Shown here piece after piece: positions 25,082 through 33,556 of a stretch of DNA of 64,000 bases. The stretch's first letter is position 1; each line of letters begins with the position of its first letter. The stretch spans positions 124,001 to 188,000 of the forward strand of contig NZ_JAATNG010000001.1 of the NCBI RefSeq assembly GCF_013184805.1, given 5' to 3'. Origin of the DNA: Pseudoruegeria sp. HB172150 (GTDB taxonomy: Bacteria > Pseudomonadota > Alphaproteobacteria > Rhodobacterales > Rhodobacteraceae). Made by a program: the position numbers and the translations under genes. The notes below the pieces were generated by a model that saw nothing but the letters and a program-made list of their open reading frames with translations, searched no databases and was not told where the DNA came from.

Positions 25082-26323
25082 TCAGCCGATCAGCGGTGTC
25101 AGTTCGGCTTTGGCGCGGATCATGCCTTCCTCGGCCGGCACTTCACCTTCCAGCACCCGCGCGACCCACTGGCGCCAGACATCCTGGCCTTCCAGACCGC
25201 GTTCGCCGGGCCAGATCGTCTCGGCCGTCAGGCCTTCGGCAAGCTGGGCATAGCCGGCATCCTGCAGCGGCAGCGGCGCGATGTCGTGAACCGAGGTGTT
25301 GAGGTAGCCGACCTTCGACCAGATCTCCTGACCTTCCTTCGAGGCGCAGAATTCAAGGAAGGTCATGGACGCCTGCGCCAGTTCCTCGTCGCGGGCATAG
25401 ATGGCGAGGAAGTTGCCGCCGGAGTTCATGTTCCGCGTGCCGCCGAGCGACGGGAACATCACGTCCTTGAATTCGTATCCGGCGTCGAGCAGCGACGAGG
25501 AGCGCGCGGACGAGGTGCAGACGATGGCGATGGCGCCGCCGATCTGGGCCTGCGCCTGAGCGCGGTAGTCGAGGTTCTTCCAGAGGCCGGGTTGAACAGG
25601 CTCGGCAAAGGCGGCCATGCCGGCAACGGCTTCGGGCGAGTCGCAGACGACGTCGTCGCCATGGATGATGTAACCGCCGGCATTCTGGATGTAGGCCTGC
25701 GAGGTCCACTCGTTGTTCGACAGGTCGAGGGCTGAGCGGTAGGTCGGGTGGCTGCCGCCGCCCAGAGCTTCCTCTATGGCCGCCGCCTTTTCCATCAGCC
25801 ATTCATGGCTGACATCCATCGGGATGTCCTCGTCGAGCCCGGCTTCGCGCCACAGGTCCATATTGATCCAGGTGACCGGGGTCGACATCGCCCAGGGCAG
25901 GCCGATCAGCTTGCCGTCGATATTGACCAGATCGTGCACCTGCGGCTTGAACTGGCTGATGATTGCTTCGGCCTTGGCGGCGTCGATCTCGTTGAAGTCA
26001 CGGGCGCCCAGGGTGCGCGAGGCAAAATACCCGAACTTCCAGCCCGTGATCATCATTTCGGGAGGACGGCCGGCGGCGATGGAGGCGAGCGCCTTCGTCG
26101 CCATTTCCTGATAATCGCCGTCGAGACGGTTGACGACCTGTACGCCGGTTCCCTTGGCGTTGAAGGCATCGACGACCTGCTGGAACGGCCTGTCGGCGCC
26201 CCAGGGGCTGGAAATGGTAACGGTGGTATCATTGGCAAGGGCGCGGGCGGGCAGCAGCGCGGCGGCGGAAAGGCCGGCCGCGCCGGCGACGACTTCGCGG
26301 CGCGTGAGGGCATTGGAAGGCAT
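25082..26323 (-). CDS. ABC sugar transporter solute-binding protein (UgpB/MalE-like)
   Basis: A 413-residue exported binding protein. The N terminus TRREVVAGAAGLSAAALLPA is a twin-arginine-like signal (RR plus Ala-rich core, cleavage after ALA), so it may be exported folded. I prefer ATG 26323, with GGAG 7 bases upstream, over an ATG six codons earlier. The mature part resembles cluster-D sugar-binding proteins (PEMMITGWKFGYF, IDGKLIGLPWAMSTPVTWIN, GGNFLAIYARDEELAQASM). It leads the operon binding protein, permease, permease, kinase and faces a GntR gene across a promoter with a clear palindrome. Confidence 0.9.
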   Translation of the reverse strand: MPSNALTRREVVAGAAGLSAAALLPARALANDTTVTISSPWGADRPFQQVVDAFNAKGTGVQVVNRLDGDYQEMATKALASIAAGRPPEMMITGWKFGYFASRTLGARDFNEIDAAKAEAIISQFKPQVHDLVNIDGKLIGLPWAMSTPVTWINMDLWREAGLDEDIPMDVSHEWLMEKAAAIEEALGGGSHPTYRSALDLSNNEWTSQAYIQNAGGYIIHGDDVVCDSPEAVAGMAAFAEPVQPGLWKNLDYRAQAQAQIGGAIAIVCTSSARSSSLLDAGYEFKDVMFPSLGGTRNMNSGGNFLAIYARDEELAQASMTFLEFCASKEGQEIWSKVGYLNTSVHDIAPLPLQDAGYAQLAEGLTAETIWPGERGLEGQDVWRQWVARVLEGEVPAEEGMIRAKAELTPLIG

Positions 26324-26357
26324 GGGACGGCTCCATTTCACGATTGAGGATGGGCGT

Positions 26358-26375
26358 CTGCTGTATACACAGCAG
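26358..26375. promoter_or_regulatory. Candidate GntR/UTRA operator
   Basis: CTGCTGT-ATAC-ACAGCAG is a perfect 7+7 inverted repeat around a TGTATACA core, in the 192-base space between the binding-protein start and the divergent GntR gene. HutC-type GntR regulators bind similar TGTATA-rich palindromes, so this is the natural site for the adjacent regulator. Confidence 0.62.
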
Positions 26376-26515
26376 CGCCTGAATCCGGCTTAGCCCGGCC
26401 CGGCGACGGATTCGTGACAGAGGCTCTGCATGTCTGTGACAATCGCTGCCGGGCGGCGGATGCGGCTTGTTTCCGCTGCCCGCCTGACGCAGGAGTCTTC
26501 GGAAGGAGGGCCACC

Positions 26516-27289
26516 GTGGATAAAAAAAGCACGCTGACGCGGATCGCTGCCGAAAGTTTCAGCGACAAGCGGGAACGCCCGATCTGGCTGCAGATCTACG
26601 ACCGGCTTGCGCAAGCGATGCAGTCGGGCGTTCTGGCCGAGGGAGAGCGGCTGCCGGGCGAAGAAGAGTTGGCGGGCATGTTCGGAGTCACCCGGATCAC
26701 CTTGCGCCGGGCGCTCGACCGGCACCAGCGCGAGGGGCGGCTGCAGGCCCGCAAAGGTGTTGGCGTGTTCGTCCGCTCGATTTCCGTCCGCTATGTCGTG
26801 CATCCGCACGAAGCCTTTAACGATCCGGTCGCCGGCGATGCGCTGGAAACGCGCACCGTCTCGCTGCGCCGGCGCGTTGCCAGCGCAGCCGCTCGGGAAG
26901 CCTTTGCACTGGGCAGCCGGGCACGAACAATCGAGCTGTCGCAGTTGAAGTCGGCGGGTCAGGCGCCGGTCTACCTGTCGCTCAAGGAATTCCCGGTGGA
27001 TGTCTTTCCGGAGTTCGAGGACCGCTACAACGAGACCGGCACGATCCTGGGCGCGTATGCGGCGCATGGCATCGACACATATACGCGATTGGAGACGCGG
27101 ATATTCGGCGATTTCGCCGATGCGCGCGAGGCGGGGCTACTGCAGATCTCTCCCGGCGCACCGCTGATCCGGTCGCGCAGCCTGAACCACGACCTTTCGG
27201 GGCGGCCGATAGAGGTAAATCGCGGCTGCTGGCCGATGTTCAGCGTCGAACTGGTCTTTGGCGAATCCGACCTGACAGTGCATCGCTGA
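26516..27289 (+). CDS. GntR family regulator with UTRA domain (HutC subfamily)
   Basis: A 257-residue transcription factor. Residues 20-85 form the winged helix-turn-helix (PIWLQIYDRLAQAMQSGVL, GEEELAGMFGVTRITLRRAL). The rest is a UTRA ligand-binding domain of chorismate-lyase fold. The GTG start follows GGAAGGAGGG by 5 bases. It is divergent from the ABC importer plus PfkB kinase operon, which it most likely represses until the sugar or its phosphate binds. The gene also sits about 180 bases before a second importer operon, which has its own LacI regulator. Confidence 0.92.
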   Translation: MDKKSTLTRIAAESFSDKRERPIWLQIYDRLAQAMQSGVLAEGERLPGEEELAGMFGVTRITLRRALDRHQREGRLQARKGVGVFVRSISVRYVVHPHEAFNDPVAGDALETRTVSLRRRVASAAAREAFALGSRARTIELSQLKSAGQAPVYLSLKEFPVDVFPEFEDRYNETGTILGAYAAHGIDTYTRLETRIFGDFADAREAGLLQISPGAPLIRSRSLNHDLSGRPIEVNRGCWPMFSVELVFGESDLTVHR

Positions 27290-27410
27290 CGTCGACTGAA
27301 GCGGGCCGGTCCGGCCATTTCCAGGCCCAACGACGGGGGCTGATCGGGCGTTGTCAGAAAACCGACACATGCGTGAAGGTTGGCTGTCACAGGAATCGCG
27401 CAGATTGGGC

Positions 27411-27426
27411 TTGCACACGTGTGCAA
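27411..27426. promoter_or_regulatory. Perfect LacI-type operator
   Basis: TTGCACACGTGTGCAA is a 16-bp perfect palindrome with the central CG typical of LacI-family operators. It ends 41 bases before the ATG of the binding-protein gene that opens the operon, and the last gene of that operon encodes a LacI-type regulator. Confidence 0.72.
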
Positions 27427-27467
27427 CACGCCAAGCCGATGCATGAAACCGATCAGCGGGAACCGTC

Positions 27468-28823
27468 ATGACCATATCCAAAACGCTCACGCGCGGCTGC
27501 CTGACCGCGGCCCTTCTTTCCACCGTCGCCTTCACCGCGACCGCCGAGGACTACACCATCACCGTCTGGGCCGGAGGCACCAACGAGAACTCCGACTACC
27601 GGTACGAAGCCATCTCGATGGCCGCCGATATCCTTGAACGCGAAGCTGCTGTCCGCGGCGAGGACCTGTCCATCACAGTCGAAAGCCAGGCCTGGTCCGG
27701 CTGGGACGATTTCAAACAGGCCTTCACCCTGGCCTCGGAAGCGGAAAACGCGCCCGACATCGTGGTATCCGGCCACGAGGATATCGGGCCGTGGTCCGAA
27801 GCGGGCCTGATCCGTCCGATCGAGGATTACGTCTACTTCGACGTTTGGCCGCTGAACGCGATCTATCCGAACCTGATCGACGTCGCGTCCTATAACGGGC
27901 AGGTCTGGGGCATCCCGCAGGATGCCGAGGCACGCGTCTTTTACTGGTCGATCCCGGCGCTGAAAGCCATTGGCTGGTCCGAGGACGAGATCGAGACCCT
28001 GCCGTCGCGTGTCGAGAGTGGCGAATTCACCCTTTACGACATGCTCGAAGCCGCCAAGGCGATGCAGGATGAAGGCGTCGTCGGCGACGAGATGGGCTTT
28101 GCGCCCCGTGTTTCCAACGGCCCCGACTACTGGCAGTTCTACCAGTCCTTCGGTGGCGAAATGGTCGATCCGGAAAGCGGCAAGCTGGTGGTCGACACCG
28201 CGGCGCTGACCGGCATGTACCAGTTCTTTGTCGATGCCGTCGACATGGGCGTTGTCCCGGCGACCTGGCTCGGTTCGGAATGGGACATGTGGCACCAGAA
28301 CGCCGCAGCCGGCAACTACGGCGCCTGGCACGGCGGTACCTGGCACTATGCCCAGTGGACCACCCAGTTCGGCCTCGAGAACTTCTTCGACACCGTGCAG
28401 TATTCGTTGATCCCGTCGGGTGGCGAAGGCGGCCGCGCGAACTCGATCACGCACCCGCTGGTCTACCTTGTCACCTCGGCGGCGTCCGAGGACGAGGCCG
28501 CCATCGCGGCGGAACTGATCGCCATCGCCTCCGAGCCGCGCATCAACGCGTTGCACGCGGTGAAATCGGCGCATCTGGGGATCGCCGAGGCCGAAACCAC
28601 CGTGCCGCTTTATGCCGAGGACCGCTGGCTGACCGCCGCGTCCGAGCGCCTGGCGCCGCATACGAACGCGATCCCGAACAATGCCGATTTCGGCATCTAC
28701 TGGACCGCGATGTTCGACGGGCTGGAAGCGTCGTGGACCGGCGTCAGCTCGGTCGAGGATGCGGTGGCTGACGTCGAAGCCAAGGTCACGCAGGCGCTTG
28801 GCGACAATGTCATCGTCCGCTGA
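27468..28823 (+). CDS. ABC sugar-type transporter solute-binding protein
   Basis: A 451-residue periplasmic protein with a classical signal peptide (SKTLTRGCLTAALLSTVAF, cleavage near TATA-ED). The mature protein begins with a beta strand YTITVWAGGTNENSDYR. It is long for the family and rich in Trp and Asp around the putative ligand cleft (WHQNAAAGNYGAWHGGTWHY). It opens an operon with two permeases, a UgpC-type ATPase, a double glycerophosphodiesterase and a LacI regulator. The ligand could therefore be a glycerophosphodiester or a sugar. A LacI-type palindrome lies in its promoter. Confidence 0.88.
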   Translation: MTISKTLTRGCLTAALLSTVAFTATAEDYTITVWAGGTNENSDYRYEAISMAADILEREAAVRGEDLSITVESQAWSGWDDFKQAFTLASEAENAPDIVVSGHEDIGPWSEAGLIRPIEDYVYFDVWPLNAIYPNLIDVASYNGQVWGIPQDAEARVFYWSIPALKAIGWSEDEIETLPSRVESGEFTLYDMLEAAKAMQDEGVVGDEMGFAPRVSNGPDYWQFYQSFGGEMVDPESGKLVVDTAALTGMYQFFVDAVDMGVVPATWLGSEWDMWHQNAAAGNYGAWHGGTWHYAQWTTQFGLENFFDTVQYSLIPSGGEGGRANSITHPLVYLVTSAASEDEAAIAAELIAIASEPRINALHAVKSAHLGIAEAETTVPLYAEDRWLTAASERLAPHTNAIPNNADFGIYWTAMFDGLEASWTGVSSVEDAVADVEAKVTQALGDNVIVR

Positions 28824-30207
28824 GGCGACAGGAGGGGTGGCGCGCGCGGCGCGCCATCCCTCGACCGACCGCCCCCATCGCCAGATAGCCGCCGCGCGAC
28901 CGCGCATCAGCCTGTTCGGCGCGCTGCTGCTGGCGCCGGCGTTGATCCTGCTGACCTGTTTCTTTCTGGCGCCTGCGGTGCTGACAGCCGTCTTTGCATT
29001 TACCGACATGTCCACCTCGACGGGCATCGGCAAGGGGCAGTACGTGGTCACGCCGAACCTGCTGCGCGAGCTGGCGGATGCCGGGCTTTCCGACGAGGTC
29101 GCCGAGGCGGTGTCGGTGGAGACCTACACGGTTGATGACGCCGGGCTTGAGGCGGCGGAAGCGGGCGGGGTGGATGGCCGTTTTTTAAAGAACATCGCCG
29201 ACCGGCTGAATGGCGAGACCTACACCGCTGCGCGCGAGTTCGAGCGCGCCCTGCGCGGTTTGCCCGACGCCCCGCGTAGCCCGCGCGAACTGAAGCTCGC
29301 GGCGGAGCATTTCGGTCAAAGCGTCCTGAACCAGCGCTTCGACACCAGCGAAGAGCTGTCCGCCACTCTGGCCGAGGTCGCTCCGAATGTCAGCGAAGAG
29401 ACCCGCGACCGTATCGTCGCGTCGTCCTATACCGGTGCCGTCTGGACGACCGAGAATTTCCACACCCTTGCGACACAGCGGGAAACGGCACGCCTGGTCG
29501 CGAACACCTTTCTCTTTGTCAGCGCGACGCTCGGGTTCTTCAACCTGAGCCTCGGCCTGTTCCTGGCCATCGTGCTGTTCTACATGCCGAAACCGGTCAA
29601 CAGCGTGTTCAGCACGCTTTGGCTGCTCCCAAGGATCACGCCGGTGGTCCTGTATGCGATCATGTGGAAGTGGTTCACGTGGGAAGGCGGCTTCCTGCCC
29701 GTGCTGGCCGAACAGGTGGGTTTACCGTCCTTCAACTACATGAAGGGCTCCGTCGTTACCGCGTGGATCACCATGATCATGGTGAACGGATTCATCGGCG
29801 CATCCTTCGGACTGATCCTGTTCTCGGGTGCGCTACGGGCGATCCCGGTACAGCAGCTCTGGGCTTCCGAGGTGGACGGAGCCACCCGCTGGCAGCAGGT
29901 CCGGCGGATCATCCTGCCGCAGCTGCGCTGGCCGATCCTGTTCGTGACCGCCTACCAGACCCTGTCGCTCCTGTCCGCCTATGAGCAGATATGGCTGACC
30001 ACCAATGGCGGCCCGGGCAAGACGACGACGGTCTGGGCGCTGGAGGCGTTCCGCACCGCGCTGTCGAATTATTCCGGCAACCTCGAATACGGGTTGGGCG
30101 CCGCCATGGCGCTGGTCCTCGTGATCGTCGGGCTGACACTGTCCATCCTATACCTGCTGCTGTTCCGGTTCGGCGAGCTCGTGTCGAAACCGCGGATCGA
30201 ATTCTGA
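28807..30207 (+). CDS. ABC permease, MalF-like with large periplasmic insert
   Basis: A 466-residue permease, about 170 residues longer than UgpA-type members. After the first helix (about residues 36-66) comes a soluble, charged, helical insert of roughly 160 residues before helix 2 (about residue 231). This recalls the periplasmic P2 loop of MalF, although the sequence is not obviously related. The EAA loop is in SEVDGATRWQQVRRIILP, and the C-terminal GGPGKTTTVWALEAFRTAL motif is normal. I chose ATG 28807 inside the binding-protein gene; GTG 28837, just after GGAGGG, is an alternative start. Confidence 0.87.
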   Translation: MSSSAEATGGVARAARHPSTDRPHRQIAAARPRISLFGALLLAPALILLTCFFLAPAVLTAVFAFTDMSTSTGIGKGQYVVTPNLLRELADAGLSDEVAEAVSVETYTVDDAGLEAAEAGGVDGRFLKNIADRLNGETYTAAREFERALRGLPDAPRSPRELKLAAEHFGQSVLNQRFDTSEELSATLAEVAPNVSEETRDRIVASSYTGAVWTTENFHTLATQRETARLVANTFLFVSATLGFFNLSLGLFLAIVLFYMPKPVNSVFSTLWLLPRITPVVLYAIMWKWFTWEGGFLPVLAEQVGLPSFNYMKGSVVTAWITMIMVNGFIGASFGLILFSGALRAIPVQQLWASEVDGATRWQQVRRIILPQLRWPILFVTAYQTLSLLSAYEQIWLTTNGGPGKTTTVWALEAFRTALSNYSGNLEYGLGAAMALVLVIVGLTLSILYLLLFRFGELVSKPRIEF

Positions 30208-30216
30208 GGGCTGCTA

Positions 30217-31041
30217 ATGACACGCAACTTCTCGATGCTGCCGCTGCTTCTGGTCATCGTGCTCGTCAGCCTGCCGCTGATGGTGATGTACGGGTTCCTG
30301 GTGCTCGACACCTTCACCGATGCCCCGCCGGGAGAGTTATGGCCGGACCGGTTCACGCTGCGCCACTGGCGGTTCCTGTTCGATCCCACGGAGGTCGGCA
30401 ACGTCTGGGCGGCGTCATTCAACAGTCTGGTTCTGGCCTGCTCGATGATGGCGATCGTGCTGTCGGTCTCGACCACCGCGGCTTACGCGATCTCGCGCCT
30501 GCATTTGCCGTTCCGGCGTTTTTTCCTCGCCGGGATCCTTGTTATGCACGGTTTTCCCGCGGTGACGCTGATCATCGGCGTGTTCTTCGTGCTGAACCTC
30601 ACCGGACTCTACGACACGATGATCGGCGTGATCCTGGTGAAGGGATCACTGATGCTGCCCTTCGGGATCTGGATCATGAAGGGGTTCTACGACGCCGTTC
30701 CCTGGGAGATCGAGATGGCGGGCGTTCAGGATGGTGCCGGGCGGTTCACCGTGTGGTGGCGGCTGATCCTGCCGCAGGTGAGGCCGGGGCTGGTGGCGCT
30801 GGGCGTGTTCGCGTTCCTCGACGGATGGGGCGAATACGTGCTGCCACGCATCCTTGCGCCCAGTTCCGATATCCAGGTGCTGTCGGTCTTTCTCAACGAA
30901 CTGATCGCGGGCGACCAGCTTGGCTATGACTTCAACCTCTTCAAGTCGGTGGGCCTGTTCTACACCCTGCCGGTGATCCTCCTTTACCTGATCTTCCAGA
31001 ACCGGCTCATGAACATCTTCGGCGGAGGCACGAAAGGCTGA
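30217..31041 (+). CDS. ABC sugar-type transporter permease, MalG-like
   Basis: A 274-residue six-helix permease with the EAA loop WEIEMAGVQDGAGRFTVWWR near residue 165. It is the partner of the MalF-like protein encoded 9 bases before it. Its stop shares one base with the ATPase start (TGATG), so the importer is translated as a coupled unit. Confidence 0.92.
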   Translation: MTRNFSMLPLLLVIVLVSLPLMVMYGFLVLDTFTDAPPGELWPDRFTLRHWRFLFDPTEVGNVWAASFNSLVLACSMMAIVLSVSTTAAYAISRLHLPFRRFFLAGILVMHGFPAVTLIIGVFFVLNLTGLYDTMIGVILVKGSLMLPFGIWIMKGFYDAVPWEIEMAGVQDGAGRFTVWWRLILPQVRPGLVALGVFAFLDGWGEYVLPRILAPSSDIQVLSVFLNELIAGDQLGYDFNLFKSVGLFYTLPVILLYLIFQNRLMNIFGGGTKG

Positions 31042-32105
31042 TGCGACTACAGCTTGAGAATTTCACAAAGGCCTTCGACGGCGTGCCGGTCATCGAGGAC
31101 ATGAACCTGCAAGTGGAGGATGGCGAGATGCTGGCGCTGCTCGGTCCATCGGGCTGCGGCAAGTCCACGACGCTGTTCGCCATCGCCGGGATCTACCGCG
31201 CCGATGGCGGGCGTATCCTGTTCGGCGAGCGTGACATGTCGAACCTGCCGTCGCAGCGGCGGAATGTCGGCGTGGTTTTCCAGAACTACGCGCTCTATCC
31301 GCATATGTCGGTGCAGGAGAACATCGCCTTTCCGCTGACCGTCGGAAAGAACCGCATGCGCAAGGCGGATACGGTCAGGCCGGTGCGCGAGATCGCCGAG
31401 CTAATTCATATCGAGGAACTGCTGGCCCGCAAGCCCGCGCAACTGTCCGGCGGCCAGCAGCAGCGCGTGGCACTGGCCCGTGCGCTGGTGCGGCGCCCGG
31501 ACGTGCTGCTCCTGGACGAACCGCTGGCAAACCTCGATGCCAAGCTGCGACTGGAGATGCGATCCGAGATCCGCCGCATCCAGCGCGAAACCGGGATCAC
31601 CGCGATCCTCGTGACCCACGATCAGGTCGAGGCGATGTCGATGTGTGATCGCGTGGCGATCATGAACAAGGGAGAGATCCTGCAGATCGCGCCGCCGACC
31701 GAGATGTACCGTTCGCCGGTCAGCCGGTTCGTCGCCGGGTTTCTGGGCAATCCGCCCATCGTGTTTCTCGATGGTCATGTGACCGGCGAGTGCGGGTTCA
31801 CGATGGAGCAGGGGCTGAGCCTGCCGCTGCCGCAACGGCTTCGTGGCCTGTCTTCGGGACAGTCGCTGACGCTGGGCGTCCGGCCGGAGCATTTCGGCAC
31901 GTCCGGCGCCGCGGTGGCGAGCGGAAAGGTGACTTTCGTGGAGCCGCAGGGCCGCGAAACGCTGTTCGATGTGGAAACGGCACCGGGCGTGGTCCTGCGC
32001 TCGATACAGCCGGCGCGGCAGGATGTCGGCATCGGCGACACGGTCAGCTGGCCGGTGGATGCCGAGCACCTGCTGGCCTTCGACGCTGCCGGTACGCGCC
32101 TTTGA
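31041..32105 (+). CDS. ABC transporter ATP-binding protein (UgpC/MalK-like)
   Basis: A 354-residue ATPase: Walker A GPSGCGKST, signature LSGGQQQRVALAR, Walker B VLLLDEPLANLD, switch His in LVTHDQVEAMSM, then a regulatory C-terminal OB/TOBE region (about residues 240-354). It energises the importer encoded just upstream. Because the importer at 22.5-26.3 kb has no ATPase of its own, this protein might also serve that one, as MsmX-type ATPases do. Its stop overlaps the next start as TGATG. Confidence 0.94.
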   Translation: MRLQLENFTKAFDGVPVIEDMNLQVEDGEMLALLGPSGCGKSTTLFAIAGIYRADGGRILFGERDMSNLPSQRRNVGVVFQNYALYPHMSVQENIAFPLTVGKNRMRKADTVRPVREIAELIHIEELLARKPAQLSGGQQQRVALARALVRRPDVLLLDEPLANLDAKLRLEMRSEIRRIQRETGITAILVTHDQVEAMSMCDRVAIMNKGEILQIAPPTEMYRSPVSRFVAGFLGNPPIVFLDGHVTGECGFTMEQGLSLPLPQRLRGLSSGQSLTLGVRPEHFGTSGAAVASGKVTFVEPQGRETLFDVETAPGVVLRSIQPARQDVGIGDTVSWPVDAEHLLAFDAAGTRL

Positions 32106-33556
32106 TGCGTTCGACACTTCGGCATCCCTGGCCCGCGCGTCCGGATGGCCGACCGCTGTGCATCGCGCATCGCGGTGCGTCCGCCCATGCAAAGGAGGGG
32201 ACGCGCGACGCATTTGTTTTCGCCGCCGACCTCGGGTCCGACATGTGGGAGGTGGATATCTGGCTGACGGCGGATGGGCGACCTGTCGTTTCGCATGATC
32301 CGATTGTGACGGCTGTTGACGGCAGGTCGGTCAGGATCGCCAATCTCACATTGTCTGCGCTTGCGGAGAATTGCCCCGACCTGCCGACTCTGGCGCAGAT
32401 CGTCCGTCTGGCCGGCGAGCGAGATCAGGCGCTTTATCTCGACCTGAAGGCGCGCGGGGCCGGGCCGCCGTCGGTCGCGGTGCTGGAGAGCGACGGTTTC
32501 GAACCCGCTGCCCTTGGCGCATTCGACGATGCGGAGGCGCGGGCGCTGGTGGAAGGCGGCTGCCCGTGGCCGGTGACCGTTCTTGTCCGTCTGGGGGAGG
32601 ACCCGTTCCTGCGCGCGGATGCGACCGGCGCCGACATCATCCACCTGTGCTGGGAACATGGCGGCGACCGCCCGCAGGATCTGGTTACGCCCGAGCTGAT
32701 CGCAGAAGCGCAAAGACGCAGCCTGGGAATCGCTATCTGGCACGAGGAGCGGGCTGAAGTTCTGGCGGATCTAGTGAAGCTGCCGGTGCTTGGCATCTGC
32801 ACCGACAATCCGGAGCGTCTCGGCGGGTTCCATGTACTGCCTGAGCGGCGGATCGAGGTTGTCTGCCATCGCGGCATCAACCACATCGCGCCGGAAAACA
32901 CGATGGCGGCGGCGCGGCTGACCTATGACATGGGCTGCGACTGGCTGGAGCTGGATGTCCGGCAGACCCGCGACGGCGAAATCGTAGTGATCCACGATGC
33001 CAGCGTCGACCGGACCTCGGATGGAACCGGCGCGGTTGCGAACATGACGTTTGCCGAGATCCGTGCGCTGGACGCAGGCACGTGGAAAGCGCCCCACTGG
33101 GTTGGTGAGCGGGTGCCGAGCCTCGGCGAGGCCATTGCGCTGTGCCAGTCTTTGGGCCGAAAGATGTATATCGAGAACAAGTCCGTGCCCGCCGCAGCGT
33201 TGCTCGATTTCGTACGGGAGCGGGGCTTTCTGCAGGATTGCTTCTTCTGGTCCCCCGATGCGGAGCTGCTGCGCGAGATGCGGCGGCTGGAGCCAGCCGC
33301 CAACATCAAGTCCAATATCGAACACCATGACGGGTTCGAGGACATGTGCAGTTCCCTGTCGCCGCAGATCTGTGAGATTCAGGTCGACACCTGGGAGGTG
33401 CAGGCGCCGCTCTGCCGCGCGCATGGGATCCGGCCGATGCTGCAGTATTTCGGCGACGACCCGGCCGTTTTCCGGCGGATCGCACAGTGGCAGCCGGAAA
33501 TGATCAACCTCGACCGCGCCGACCTGCTGCTCGCCGCGCTGAAGGCGCGGGCATGA
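32105..33556 (+). CDS. Tandem-domain glycerophosphodiester phosphodiesterase
   Basis: A 483-residue cytosolic protein made of two GDPD TIM-barrel domains; single-domain UgpQ is about 250 residues. Domain 1 has H22-R23, E49-x-D51 and H64-D65. Domain 2 has H255-R256 followed by PENT, E282-x-D284 and H297-D298. Both keep the catalytic His pair and metal acids, but domain 1 replaces the PEN segment with KEG and is otherwise diverged (WEVDIWLTADGRPVVSHDP). The family hydrolyses glycerophosphodiesters to glycerol-3-phosphate and an alcohol. Coupled by TGATG to the importer ATPase and by ATGA to the LacI gene, it suggests the imported compound is a phosphodiester. Confidence 0.88.
   Translation: MRSTLRHPWPARPDGRPLCIAHRGASAHAKEGTRDAFVFAADLGSDMWEVDIWLTADGRPVVSHDPIVTAVDGRSVRIANLTLSALAENCPDLPTLAQIVRLAGERDQALYLDLKARGAGPPSVAVLESDGFEPAALGAFDDAEARALVEGGCPWPVTVLVRLGEDPFLRADATGADIIHLCWEHGGDRPQDLVTPELIAEAQRRSLGIAIWHEERAEVLADLVKLPVLGICTDNPERLGGFHVLPERRIEVVCHRGINHIAPENTMAAARLTYDMGCDWLELDVRQTRDGEIVVIHDASVDRTSDGTGAVANMTFAEIRALDAGTWKAPHWVGERVPSLGEAIALCQSLGRKMYIENKSVPAAALLDFVRERGFLQDCFFWSPDAELLREMRRLEPAANIKSNIEHHDGFEDMCSSLSPQICEIQVDTWEVQAPLCRAHGIRPMLQYFGDDPAVFRRIAQWQPEMINLDRADLLLAALKARA

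Noticed and set aside
24013-25302. Plus-strand 429-residue open frame
   Set aside because: Opposite two well-supported permease genes; no family features.
27290-27340. GGCCGG-T-CCGGCC as a terminator after the GntR gene
   Set aside because: Only 6 bp with a one-base centre and no T-run; too weak to call.
27453-29051. Minus-strand 532-residue open frame
   Set aside because: Antisense to the binding-protein gene, with a typical shadow composition and no ribosome site.
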